Shown: piece after piece, positions 11,694 to 21,889 of the stretch
How positions within the stretch are numbered: the stretch's first letter is position 1
How the letters are laid out: every line of letters starts with the position of its first letter
DNA from: Mnemiopsis leidyi
Taxonomy: Eukaryota > Ctenophora > Tentaculata > Lobata > Bolinopsidae
Length of the DNA stretch: 25,942 nt
Direction: 5' to 3'
NCBI GenBank assembly: GCA_000226015.1
Contig: JH157143.1
Span: 58,004 to 83,945, forward strand
Program-made: the position numbers and the translations under genes
Notes under the pieces: model-generated
Told to the model about the DNA's origin: nothing
What the model saw: only the letters and a program-made list of their open reading frames with translations
Databases searched by the model: none

Positions 11694-11951
11694 TTAAAAA
11701 GCACACAACTTTTCCAAATCAGCATTTAAGGAACGTTTTAGAATGACGGACACAGTCAAGCTAGATATTGTGCTATCTCCAAAATCCTGCCAGTTGTTTA
11801 CTTTTTGGCTTTTTATCTCACACTTTTGGCTAGGAATCAGATTCCCAGATTCCCTATATTTTGCCACTAGGAACTTCGATGTAAGAACACGACGTAACTT
11901 CCTTGGTGCAGGCCACTCTTCTGACTGAGGAGCAGACCTATCCAAGTACAA
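11694..11951 (-). other. Unassigned 85-codon open frame
   Basis: A frame of 85 codons with mixed composition (for example WPAPRKLRRVL and NLIPSQKCEIKSQ). It has no recognised domain and no clear splice partner to the gene at 8461-10481. It may be an exon of that gene or repeat-derived; I cannot tell. Confidence 0.2.
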
Positions 11952-12355
11952 GTAGTAGGAACTTCACCACGAGATTGGCAGTTCAACTTGACAGGCCACT
12001 GGATCTGATGATCTTCTAGAATAGCAACTTCACCACAAGATCATGTGGCCAACTTCACCATAGATTTCTTAGTAATAGATCAAAGAGTATGCCTGTGTTT
12101 TTCCTGATACAGTTTTTCTAAACCTTATTTGGGCAGTTTGCCTACTCTCTTAATCTTGCCACTCTCTCCACGGGCCTACAGGAAAATCAGCCCAAAACAA
12201 AATAAGGAAAAGACATAATTTTCAGGAACAGACAAAATTTAACAAAGAGAAAAATTTAAAAACTTGACAAAGAAGACAAAGAAGACAAATCAGGCTATTT
12301 TGTCTTTTTTTTAAATTTATGACTTTAGCAGAACATACCATGCTGGTTGCCTCTC

Positions 12356-12602
12356 TGTATTTGTATTTGTTACACCTGTACCCAGGATTTCACAGTTATA
12401 CTTAAGTAGCTCCTGGAAGATTCTAAATCTTTTAACAGAGACCCTCCTCATTTAACCTTCAATCACGGTTTCCTGGTCATTCAGCTCAGTCAACCGAAGA
12501 AGATTGCATAGGCAAATGCCCTTAGCGCACCCCTCTAGGATTGTTGGATCTGGGAATTGAGCACCTTATTTTCTGTGCAGAAAGTCGGGGTAGTTGTTAT
12601 GT
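12356..12602 (-). mobile_element. tRNA-derived SINE copy
   Basis: Same family as 10778 and 10974: starts on the plus strand with TGTATTTGTATTTGTTACACC and contains TAGCTCCTGGAAGATTCTA, AGAAGATTGCAT and CCCCTCTAGGATT. The head is only partly recognisable (AGAAAGTCGGGGTAG corresponds to AAAAAGTCAAAGTAG of the full copy). Confidence 0.8.
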
Positions 12603-12997
12603 GATGGGAAAAGCCTAAAGGCCCATTCGAAGTTTATGATATAGCTAGCCTGTTTTGGAAGAATATCTGAACCGCCACTGAGTTCATATACCGGATGAAA
12701 TTTACAAGTACACTTTACAGCCCACAGAGAGTTATTTGCAATACCGTAGTCATGGTTCTGAATTCGAAAGAATCCACTATAAGCGTGAGGACTCAATTTA
12801 TCCTGACTTACTGTGAACAGTGAAGGAAATTTTACGGGACACATTGTGTGCCGGTGCAACTTAGGTGCACTTTTTAAATGCCGGTCTGATTTGAATGTCC
12901 TATGCTGGTCACAGTTATGGATGATTAAGTCTTTCCAGGAAATATGTGGTTTCCCAGACTTATGGAAGACTGGAAGATGATGTGTTGAATGTCTCAT
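12566..12997 (-). other. Unassigned 143-codon open frame, possible exon
   Basis: The longest unassigned frame of the middle region starts at an ATG (12997) and runs into the SINE head. Its first 62 codons end at a good donor, ACA|GTAAGTCAG (exon end 12812), so 12997-12812 could be a first or internal exon on the minus strand, upstream of the gene at 8461-10481. The phase (0) does not fit that gene's exon at 10481 (needs 2), so at least one more exon would be required. The residues (His-rich start, KPHISWKDLIIHNC) match nothing I know. Confidence 0.25.
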
Positions 12998-13256
12998 GCA
13001 TGAAAGATATTAGCCAATGACATACCGTAGAAAAAGAAAAGCTGATGAGATTAATTGACAAGACTATGAGTATAGGTTAAGATACAGGCTTTGACCACGA
13101 CACCTTTAAAGCCCCCATATTCAATACTTGATTCTCCTTGGGGCCTGAATATCTTGGTTGTGTTGTGTCCTTAAGCTTGCAAATTCTAATCATCTTGTCT
13201 ATCTAGGTTCTCTATTACTTTTAGTGGTAGATGATTTCAAAAAGCTGCCCCTAAGC

Positions 13257-13304
13257 TAGTAGTAGTAGTAGTAGAAGTAGTAGTAGTACTAGTAGTAGTA
13301 GTAG
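13257..13304. repeat. (AGT)n microsatellite
   Basis: About 16 AGT units, interrupted by one AGA and one ACT triplet. Confidence 0.95.
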
Positions 13305-14169
13305 TCGACGAGAGGCTGTAGCTAAGCCTTTTTAGTGCCTCTAACCTACTTTCAGATTAAAGGTCATAAATGGTTTACCATACGACTGGACCACCTGGTC
13401 AGAGAAGGCCGTTCGCAAGCTTCTGTAAAAATATGGTCGTACAGGTAATCAACCCAGGTTTGGTATTGAAAGGTGAGTGCAGCCGACCCCCCACTTAAAG
13501 AGTTTCAGACAGTGTATGTCTGTTTCCAAAAATTTGGTAGAGTAGTGCTTAGGAATGAATTAGTGCGCTTGGTTCATTGAACCAGGAACGCTCCTACACT
13601 GCATCGCCGGGGTTTCCCGGTAGCACCTTAGCCAAAAGACCTCCTGCTAAATGCCAATGTGCGTGAAGTAGCTGTGTCTGGACCCAATCAAGATCACTAG
13701 GTTGGAATCAGTGTGGTTAAGGTCTGAAGAATATTGGGTGTTATTATGACACAGTATTATGCTGTGCACTATAGATAAAAGATTTAAGGGAGTGTCATGT
13801 CAGTGGGTCGAAGTGGGTGGTAAGACATTTGCAGTTTTGCTGAACTTTCACCTAGTTTTTGCTGGTAGTGTTATGAGTGAGTGGCACAAGGAATTGAAAA
13901 AACAAAAGATAACACAAATACTTATGAGATGAAAAATGAGTGAAGAAACATTCTCTGCTGCCAGCTGACTCGCCAGCAACAGTGCAAGCCCAAAAGAGGT
14001 AAAAGAAAGGGAAAAGACGGCTTCTTATCTGGGTGAACTACCGCCGACAGTGCCACTTCTATGGGGCTGAGGGTGTTGGTTGGCTTCAAGAACCAGCCGT
14101 GACAGACAGTGTCTGACCCCAACATGGTTTGCTTTTAGAGAATAACTGGACAATGCCAATCTTCAGGCC

Positions 14170-14637
14170 AATCCGTTCAGTAACCAGAGGACCCAGCACC
14201 ATGTGTTGGATGGAAGTGACTTAGGAAGAACTGTTCAAGTTAAGATTTAGGTGTCCTTACCTAATGATCAGTTAGAATTATGTATAAATAAAGCCAATCA
14301 GATGCTGTGTTGGATTGCTAAGAATCTTATTAGCCGAGAGAACACATTGATGTTAAGGGTTTATAAAACTCTAGTGAGGCCAAATCTCAAATATAGCGTT
14401 TAGCCTTGGAATACTGTAGCGGAGCATGGAATTTGGTTTTTAATCAATTGAGGATTGAGAGTGTCCAGAGGCACTTTACGAGGATGATTAAAGAGGTAGG
14501 CCTGCTTCCCTACTCCAAGCGACAACGGGTTCAACAGCTGACTTACACTCTCGCTGAGAGACGTTCGAGAGGTGACCTGATTGAAGTATACAAAGTTAGC
14601 AAGGTTTATCCCACTAACGGGGCAGATCTGGATTAAA
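14170..14637 (+). pseudogene. Decayed non-LTR retrotransposon RT, C-terminal piece
   Basis: Plus-strand frames read DLGVLPNDQ, then KANQMLCWIAKNLISRENT, RVYKTLVRPNLKYS and VQRHFTRMIKEVG, then ERRSRGDLIEVYKV. This is the typical order of the C-terminal thumb region of endonuclease/reverse-transcriptase retrotransposons of CR1/Jockey type. A stop codon follows LKYS at about 14401 and the frame shifts there. Sequence between the DLGV and KANQ blocks is shortened, so the copy is dead. The catalytic palm is absent. Confidence 0.8.
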
Positions 14638-14942
14638 TGTACTTTGCAAACCAGAAAAAAGACAGTGTGAAAGCGCAAAGATTCTAAAACTAATCGTATA
14701 TGAATGAATTTTATAAATGACAGGGTTATGTTTATTGACCTTTAAATTTCAAAGAGTGTAAATATTTTTAAATCCAATTTAGAGATGTTTACATGCAAAC
14801 CAAAGTATCAGGGATATGTAAACAGTTTTTAAAATTTTTGTTTAATTTTGTCCGACCCTCATTGCTAATTTGAAAATATAATAACAGAAAAGTGCGCGCT
14901 GTTGTACAAAAAAATGTTTGATGAGGTTTTAAATCGGGTATT

Positions 14943-15552
14943 CACCTAACCAGGTGCTTACGCGCACAAAAGGGCCCTGGTTAAAGCAATTGATCGGGTA
15001 GAAGGCGTCAATTATTTGAATTAAAAGAGGAAGCTTGACGAGATTCATCGGCCACTGCGCGGCTCTCTTTACGTTTCTTTTTCTATGTTCTATGTTTCCC
15101 CCAAAGCATGGCAACAAAAAACTGATCGGTCTCCATACCACATACCATTCTAACGAAACGATAGTGGATAGAAAAGCAAAGCTGCGAACCTTCACCTAAC
15201 CAAATGATTAAATTAGCGCATGCTATAAGAGTACATTGCTCATACTCTAACCACAGCATTACAGCGCGATGCTCTCGCGGATTGATCTAACCTGAGCCAT
15301 TATCTTAATTGCGCGCGCCGCGAATACCTGGTTAAGCTCTTGGTGAAGTTGCATTGTCGAGGTGTAACCCGACTCGCGCGCGGCTCGCAGCTTGCTGTTC
15401 TCATGATCGCGACGATCAAACGTTAGATGAATGTCATTTGTCAAGGTGAAGGGGAGCAAATTGCCTTCCTAACCAGGTGCTTACGCTGCGCGCGACCTGC
15501 TACCGCTACCTCCATGGTACTGCGGTGACGCGCGCAAAAATGCTTTGGTTAA
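14943..15552. repeat. GC-rich block with recurring CCTAACCAGG / CCTGGTTA motifs
   Basis: CCTAACCAGGTGCTTACGC occurs at about 14945 and 15468 in direct orientation, each followed by an inverted CCTGGTTAA or CTTTGGTTAA (14976, 15543). Single copies lie at 15193 (CACCTAACCA) and 15327 (CCTGGTTAAG). The interior has many GCGCGC runs, unlike its AT-rich flanks. A minus-strand frame at 15459-15259 has non-repetitive, protein-like composition (KLRAARESGYTSTMQLHQEL) and could be followed by a donor CAG|GTTAG. The origin is unknown; a mobile element or an isolated exon is possible. Confidence 0.5.
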
Positions 15553-15779
15553 ATAAACGCAAGCTGAACATTAGACGGTAGACGGTTATAATCTTGTCAA
15601 GATGCTGGCATCATTATTAATTATTTACATCTATTTGTTACATTACGCAAGATTGCAGACAGTTTTTTCTGAGCGTGTAATATATTTTTGGAATAATTGC
15701 ACAAGTATGTTAAATTCTCAGTATCTGTTGTCATAATTATTGATTTTATTTTATTTGACCTCACAATACTTGACGGCTC

Positions 15780-16060
15780 CACCCGTCTTAGAAGTATACA
15801 TTTAGAACACAGGTCCTTAGTTAGTATCATCACTCTTGACTCTTCGCAGAAATTGCTTGAAAATACTTGAGAAGTCTATCTTCTATAGGACCCATAGTTT
15901 GTGGAACTGCTTTCCTTTACAAATACGTGAGATTGGTATTCCTTCTTTATTTAGGTTTAGACTAAAGTCCCATCTCTGGGAATCTTTATCAACCCCAACA
16001 TACATTGGTCTAAGTGCTTACATTTAGTTTATTATCAATCTTTCTACATTTGTGTTAGAT
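15780..16060 (+). pseudogene. Non-LTR retrotransposon RT, extreme C-terminal fragment
   Basis: The frame at 15836-16027 contains FYRTHSLWNCFPLQIREI, followed by SLFRFRLKSHLW. The pattern RT..LWN.LP..IRE...SLFRFRLK.HL is the signature tail of many non-LTR reverse transcriptases of L2/CR1 or RTE type. Stops break the frame upstream. It differs from the fragment at 14170 and is probably from another family. Confidence 0.7.
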
Positions 16061-16478
16061 CTCAGTAAACCATAGGTAATTATATAATATTAAATATAGG
16101 TAAAATTCAACTAATCTTTGTAACCAATGTAGAAGAAGGAGGAAATGTATAGTCAGTCAGTCGGGAAAGAATGTCAGTTAAACTACAAGCTGTAACAACT
16201 GTCCAGTTCTTCTTGTTGTTGAACTTATGCTGTGTTTTTATAGGATAGTTATATCTATCTTCTCAGTTCTTCAGTACCTGAATGGGGTTGAGGAGAGATT
16301 TTAATGTTTGTGATGAAGGTTTTATTAATTATGGTATTTTGATTTGAATTATTGCCACCAAGGAGACATATTGTGTAGGTCCGGCTAGCCGAGCAGATCT
16401 ACGTTTTGGTCATCCTTCATTAAGTACAGTGTTTGACCTACTTTGACAGCATCAGTTCAATTTCCTAGAGTTCTAATA

Positions 16479-17108
16479 CAGTCATCCCCCGATTTACCGG
16501 GCCCTGACAGTGGCGTAACGTAGTAGGTCTAGCCAATGTGGCGCCCCTCGGCGATGAAAATGCGCCCCTAATTGGCGCCCCGGTGTAAGGGCTTCCTCGA
16601 AGCAATTTGTGAAAAAATGACCGAAAAATCTAAATAAATAGTGAAGTTATTAAACCAAACACGCGATTTTGCTAGTCGCGCAGTTAATCTTGCATAATTG
16701 TCCCATATTTTTCATGACGATTTGGCGCCCCCTGATGATGGCGCCCCCTGCGCCGGCGTAGCTGGGGTGGCCGGGGCATCGTTACGCCGCTGGGCCCTGA
16801 TTTACCGGGTCCCCCGATTTACTGGGCCTCATTCCTTCTGTCCAAAATTTATTTTATTTCCAAGGCAACTGTTAAATTTTGTTGTCAAAACTATGTAATA
16901 CAGTCGGACTAACACTTTTTACTTATCTAACATTGTTCCAATGACAAAAAAGACGGTATATAGACACATAAGACGGTATATAGACTTTTAAGAGACAATT
17001 TAGACCCAATTACGGCCTCAAATGGCACTCCCTCGATTTACCGGGTCCCCCAATTTACTGTGCATTTTTCCTTTCCCCCGGAAAGGCCTGTAAATCGGGG
17101 GATGACTG
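16479..17108. mobile_element. pogo/Tigger-like MITE, 630 bp, interrupted
   Basis: Terminal inverted repeats of about 20 bp, CAGTCATCCCCCGATTTA at the left and its exact complement at the right, are flanked by TA (16477-78 and 17109-10). Subterminal CCCCCGATTTACnGGG blocks repeat inward. There is no transposase frame, so it is non-autonomous. A hAT-type MITE sits inside its left end. Confidence 0.88.
16508..16792. mobile_element. hAT-type MITE nested in the pogo-like MITE
   Basis: The termini CAGTGGCGTAACG and CGTTACGCCGCTG are inverted repeats with one mismatch, and the element is bounded by a perfect 8-bp target duplication GGCCCTGA (16500-16507 and 16793-16800). Eight-bp duplications are the hallmark of hAT transposition. 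The interior is rich in GGCGCCCC and non-coding. Confidence 0.9.
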
Positions 17109-17313
17109 TATTATATTTATTTCATTCATGTATAATTTACTGTACTATTTGAAAAGTTTTAAATAGAGCTTTTTAGATACTTTGTGAGAGTAGGTGTGAT
17201 GATGCTGGCATCATAATTTGTTATTTATTTATTTATTATTGAGTGCCTTGACTTTTAAAATATATATATGTTACTTAGAGCTCTAAAGCACTCCTCTAGA
17301 CAATGCAGAGGGT

Positions 17314-17330
17314 GTCGGATCGTATCCGAC
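17314..17330. repeat. 7-bp perfect hairpin
   Basis: GTCGGAT and ATCCGAC flank a CGT loop, about 280 bases upstream of the SMARCE1 coding exon. No function can be assigned. Confidence 0.5.
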
Positions 17331-17611
17331 TCAGCAGGGTGCAGGTCCATGAATTTTACAAGTTGAAATCATGCCTGTTAAATACCTATTCCATACACAT
17401 CATGTACCTTGGTTGATTTTTTGGCTCAACCACAACAACATAACACATCTGCACCTGTTATAATTGATTATATCTACAAAGTAAGTATCAATGATAAACA
17501 TAAATTTTTCTTTCTGTATCCAAGATTTGAGTCGTGACATTTTTCGTAGCACATACAATTTGCCATACTTTGTGTTCAGGCTCAGGTGTAATAATGAAAG
17601 TCAAATTTCAG

Positions 17612-18374
17612 GATGTTGAACAATGAACTCAAACCACCAAAGGCTCCAGAGAGGCCGTTGATGCCTTACATGAGGTTTTGCAAGCATGTTTGGGAAACAA
17701 TCAAGCAGGATAATCCAGAATTAAAATTAGGTGAGATAGGAAAGATGATTGGACAGAGATGGAGAAACATGGCAGATGATGAAAAGCAAAAGTATCTTGA
17801 TCAATATGAATCTGAAAAAGCTGAGTATCACAGGGCAACCGCTATCTATCAGCAATCCCCTGCATATCAAGCTTACCTTGCTGCCAAAGAGCAGCAAAAA
17901 CATCAAGAGCAAAAAGTGAAGGAAAAAGCAGCTCAAATATCATTCCAGGAACAAGAAAATCACAAGATGTTTTATGCTGAAGAAGATGATGGGGATGATG
18001 GGTATAGTGAAAAACATATTGCTACACAAAGGTATCATCGTAACCATGCATACATTGCAGAGCTTTTCCAAGAAGGAAGTGTTCCTGATGTTAGAACTGT
18101 GGTGACCAAGCAGCGAATGTTGATTCTTCAAAAGCAAGTGCAAAGTCTTGTCTCTCATCAAAGTCAATTGGAGGAAGAGCTTCAGTCCATTGATAAATCA
18201 TACCGAGAAAAGAAGCAAAAGTATGATGAAAGCAACAACAGCTTTCTCTCGAAAATGGAGGATCTTAGAAAAAAATGTGATGTAGAAAAATCCGAGTTTT
18301 TCAACAGTCTTTCATCGATAGAAAATTCAAATGCAACTGAGGAGGCTACTGAAACTCCAATGGAGACCAATTAA
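17612..18374 (+). CDS. SMARCE1: SMARCE1/BAF57 homologue, HMG-box subunit of SWI/SNF (BAF) complex
   Basis: A 253-residue frame from ATG 17613 to TAA 18372-18374. Residues 8-78 form an HMG box (RPLMPYMRF, then W27, W50, Y61, Y72). Next come QQSPAYQAYLAAK, the conserved block around HRNHAYIAEL and VPDVRTVVTKQRM (residues 143-169), and a coiled coil (about 165-240). This domain order is diagnostic of BAF57, which binds DNA non-specifically and acts in nucleosome remodelling. Compared with vertebrate proteins of about 410 residues it lacks the long Glu-rich tail and the N-terminal Pro/Tyr-rich region. An acceptor, CAAATTTCAG, ends at 17611, one base before the ATG, so the ATG may be the start after a 5' UTR intron or an internal Met with coding exons upstream. 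The body has no introns, unlike vertebrate genes. Confidence 0.93.
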
Positions 18375-18376
18375 CT

Positions 18377-18402
18377 AAGTGGTTGTTTTCTAACAACCAC
18401 TT
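18377..18402 (+). promoter_or_regulatory. 3' UTR hairpin directly after the SMARCE1 stop codon
   Basis: AAGTGGTTGTT, a TTCT loop and AACAACCACTT form a perfect 11-bp stem starting two bases after the TAA. Chance or a 3' UTR regulatory structure; no known element matched. Confidence 0.6.
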
Positions 18403-18403
18403 G

Positions 18404-19108
18404 TCCATATCATATGGCACTAATTTTTCTAGTATCAGTATAATTTCATTAACTTACAATTGGACTCGGATACATTTTGAGAATGTATTTGTCACATGAT
18501 CTTATGGTAGAGGCTTTAACATTATGCTGTTGACTGTATTTGTTTATATCATTCAGTACTTACTACTTGTATTGAGCTTATATCTGTCATCTAGAAAAAT
18601 GGATTTAGCCATAAATCGAAAAATTGATTTAGCCATAAATCGTGTCTTATAACAAAATTAAGGCTGAGTGCTGTTAAACCTCAATATTTTTATTAATCTT
18701 GACATGTATCATTGCTGTGTACGAGGAAATATGTTATCAATATTTTTAATGACAGTATGAATTATCATTATGCTGATATTATAATTTCTCTCATGTTATT
18801 TCATGTTGTGATCACTGCTATCTACTCCACAGTGTTTAGATAGGTATTTGCTTCTGGCTTCATTTACTATCTTGCTGATTGTCTCAGAAGGACAAAGCTT
18901 ATATCAAATCTAACAGTTTTGCAGTGAAATTAGTGACACACAGTTTTGAATTATTATAATGTCATCACAAAACATTTAACCGATATAGAAAAATGAGCCC
19001 ATTCTTATCAACATTTCTACTTATATGTCTCTACTAGCTGCAAAAAAAGCAAAAAATAATGTCTAACATTTATCTCTGGTTGTACAATAATTCAATTTTT
19101 CTCAGCAG
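18404..19108. other. Presumed SMARCE1 3' UTR and intergenic sequence
   Basis: AT-rich, no coding frame. GATTTAGCCATAAATCG occurs twice in tandem at about 18602-18642. No clear AATAAA was spotted close to the stop codon, so the transcript end is unresolved. Confidence 0.4.
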
Positions 19109-20102
19109 GAACATGAGATAAACTCAACTAGGGATGAGTTTGACCTTCCTAACCTGTTTCCTTCTCATGTAAGTGTATATTATTCAAAATTTACTGGAAA
19201 GAGCTTGAAGGTAGTACCTTATATGTTAAACAGAACTCCTTTTAAAGCTATGACATCAGAATTATTAGGGAGGAGTTGGACATCTTAACATCATCCTAGA
19301 ATTTGATCAGTCCTACCTATCTGGCCTTACATCGGTCAATCACTGTCAGGTGATGAGAAAAATTCCCGACTCCTCCCCAAAAATTCTTATGTCTATTTAT
19401 ATTGTGTGTTAGGATAGAGAATTTCTTTTATTATTCACCAGAAAAACTTCGGTTTAGTTATTGAGCATCCTTGGCCTAAGTTGTTCTTTGCTCAAAGTGA
19501 CCAAAATCTTCTAGCAGCTATGCAGCGTAGACTGTACAATTTCTAAGCATTGTAGTTCTGAAAGGTTTCCAGCTCATACTACATTACTGATTTCAGACTA
19601 GTACTTTATCTAAGTATTCTTTTCTTGGCTTAAGTGGTTAATTCTGTCGACTAATGAAACATATGCAGTTATCTATAGCCACTGAGCCAATTTTATACTA
19701 AAGGTGCTTGGAATCTGATTGCAAGCTTTTTGTATCACGTGTGTGTACTCAGTTCTGTAGGATGTATCAAATCAATATTTTTAATCAAACAACAACTTTT
19801 TCAGAATTCCTCCCATCTTCACTGTATCCACAAATGATTTTATCTGCAACACACCAGTAAGTTATCTATCTAAAAAGAAACTACCCTACACTGTACATTC
19901 CTCTAGATTAATAGCAATTGAGTCATACAAAATTGACCCATTTTTTAAGTTACTGTAAAGCAGGGTTCTGGTATATTTTGAGTAGCGAATTAAACGATGG
20001 TAAAATAATGCGGACTTAAAGCAGCAATTTCACTTTGTAATTTCTCAGATACATTGGGTCGGAAAGGATGTGGTGACTGCTATGCCGGCATTAAAATCCA
20101 TG
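19109..20102 (+). other. Three splice-flanked candidate exons (orphan)
   Basis: Segments 19109-19168, 19805-19856 and 20049-20102 each sit between a pyrimidine-rich CAG acceptor and a GTAAGT or GTGGGT donor on the plus strand. The first is open only in frame 0 (contains STRDEFDLPNLFPSH), and the third reads IHWVGKDVVTAMPALKSM. Joining the first to the second in phase 0 gives a stop at about 19835, so they may be UTR exons, alternative exons, or belong to different genes. No family is recognised. Confidence 0.3.
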
Positions 20103-20190
20103 GTGGGTAACTGTTTTACATATTATTATTTTACTTCATTAGACTGGCTCCTTTGAAGTTAGATACGTTAATTTGTATAACAAGCCTTTT

Positions 20191-21889
20191 CTATAGCGCA
20201 TCGTTATATTCAGCCTCCAAACAAAGTTCTTCCGGCACCAGATTGAGCTTGAATGTGACATTTAAGTTTGTTTCAATCATCCCACCGATACAGGACATTT
20301 CACGTTCCTCACTAGTGTACGCGAAGTGGTTATCGTTCACTTTTTTAGAAATTTCCCTTATTCCCTCCTCAAGTCGATGCTCTGCCTCCGCGATCACCAC
20401 CGTCATCCTTCTATTGACGATGGCTAACTCCTCGTCCACCAGATCTGTCATCTCGACAATCTTGTCCTCCCCAAACTGCATCACCTCCCTAGTGCTCTTG
20501 GCAACCCACTCTTTGTACATTCTCACTCTGGTTAGGAGTATGAGTGGGTTTATCATGGCGTTCAGTGCCAAACACATTATGTCAGTGAAATTCCAGGAAT
20601 AGTTGAACATGATGTTTGATGTGTAAAATGGCTCGGGCCAAGAGTTTTTGTACTTAGAGATGGTCCAAAAGATGTAGTTGATCACCATCGGCGTGCTGAA
20701 AATGATGTGAACGATGGTGATGATTATGATGGTCATCGTTGCTTTGTGCTTGATATTCTGCGATGTCTGATCGTTGCTGGCGTTAGGAACATTTTGCTTC
20801 GAACTCCTGACAGCATTGATAGCCGTCAAACAGCTGATGACTACGATAGTGGCCGGAAGAAATATTTGAAGCGTATAGGTCATGTTGTCGAAATCATCTA
20901 GAACTCCGTGCAAATGGTGTTTGTCGTTGTTAGAAGGAAAACAGTAGACGTCCCATTTTGCATAATTTGGGACAAATATTGAGAGCCCTGAAACGGATAA
21001 GAGATTTCAACTGGAATAGTTTACGATCAACTCTATTCGAAATTTATCTACATTTTACCATGATCGAATTATTAAAAAACGGCTCCATGTAATGAAATAC
21101 GTCACAAACTTTAAAAAGGTCAATTTCAATTGCTTTTAAATTTAAATTGGTGAAAAATGAAAAGCTCAGTAAACATCATACTTACCAGCCATGACTGTAT
21201 CATGCACCAGATTAACTGCAAAGTAAACTCCCACCACCATGAGGACAAACCTCTTGCTCACCTCCCTAAGGGGAAACAACAAACTGAAAGTCCTGGTCAC
21301 ACTCAACGTCCCGGTTAGGAACATGGCCATCCGCTGTACCACACGATACATGATCCCCCAACACAAACACACTCCATCACTCTGGAACCAGGTCGGATTT
21401 CTGTCGTTGAAGAAGGACGCAGCGACAAACACGACCATGAAGGAAACAGTGGTGTCGTTGAGGGAAGTACAGAGGTAAAGGCAGGTGGATATGTCCTTGT
21501 GGGACCGAGAGAAGAAGTACCTGAAGACGGCCAGGTTGCCCGCCATGCCGAAAATGCTGCAGGTTACGTAGATGAGGCCGAATGTTGTGTCAGCAGCTGA
21601 TGACGGTGTGAAGTTTAAGGAGAGGTTGGAAGTCTGCAGAGAGGTGTTGTCTGAGGAGATATGGTTTGTGTTATTGAATGTAGTTCATAGAGAGAGGAGA
21701 AAATCATAGCGTGCATACAACAAACAGGAAAAGTGCTATGAGATAGGAGAAGTGGACATTACTGAAACTTATACTCAGAGAGTTAAATCAATAACTGGAA
21801 TCTGAGCGGACTGTCTGCTGCGGACAGGGCTTTTGCCTCAAATCCTCAACATGTTCTCAAGTGCTTGAATACTTACTGTTATAGTCCAT
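20191..21889 (-). CDS. Class A (rhodopsin-like) G-protein-coupled receptor, complete
   Basis: Three minus-strand exons, 21889-21877, 21650-21186 and 20987-20191, join in frame over introns of 226 and 198 nt with GTAAGTA and GTAAGTATG donors, giving 424 residues. The first exon holds only four codons. The extracellular N-terminus has sequons at N5, N13 and N17. Seven membrane segments follow: TM1 with GN43, TM2 with LND70, TM3 starting at C99/C101 and ending TRT124 in place of DRY, TM5 with P204, TM6 with FSTP259, and TM7 ending NPLIL (306-310) instead of NPxxY. C175 in loop 2 can pair with the TM3 cysteine. The C-tail of about 110 residues is charged and helical. It resembles the divergent chemosensory or peptide-type receptors expanded in lophotrochozoans; the ligand is unknown. 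Confidence 0.88.

Noticed and set aside
16698-16898. Plus-strand frame across the MITEs
   Set aside because: It crosses the hAT/pogo boundary, so it is an artefact of insertion.
17727-18370. Minus-strand frames opposite SMARCE1
   Set aside because: Shadows of a strongly conserved plus-strand coding exon.
20153-20602. 149-codon plus-strand frame
   Set aside because: Antisense to GPCR exon 3, which has seven-helix signatures and matched splice phases.
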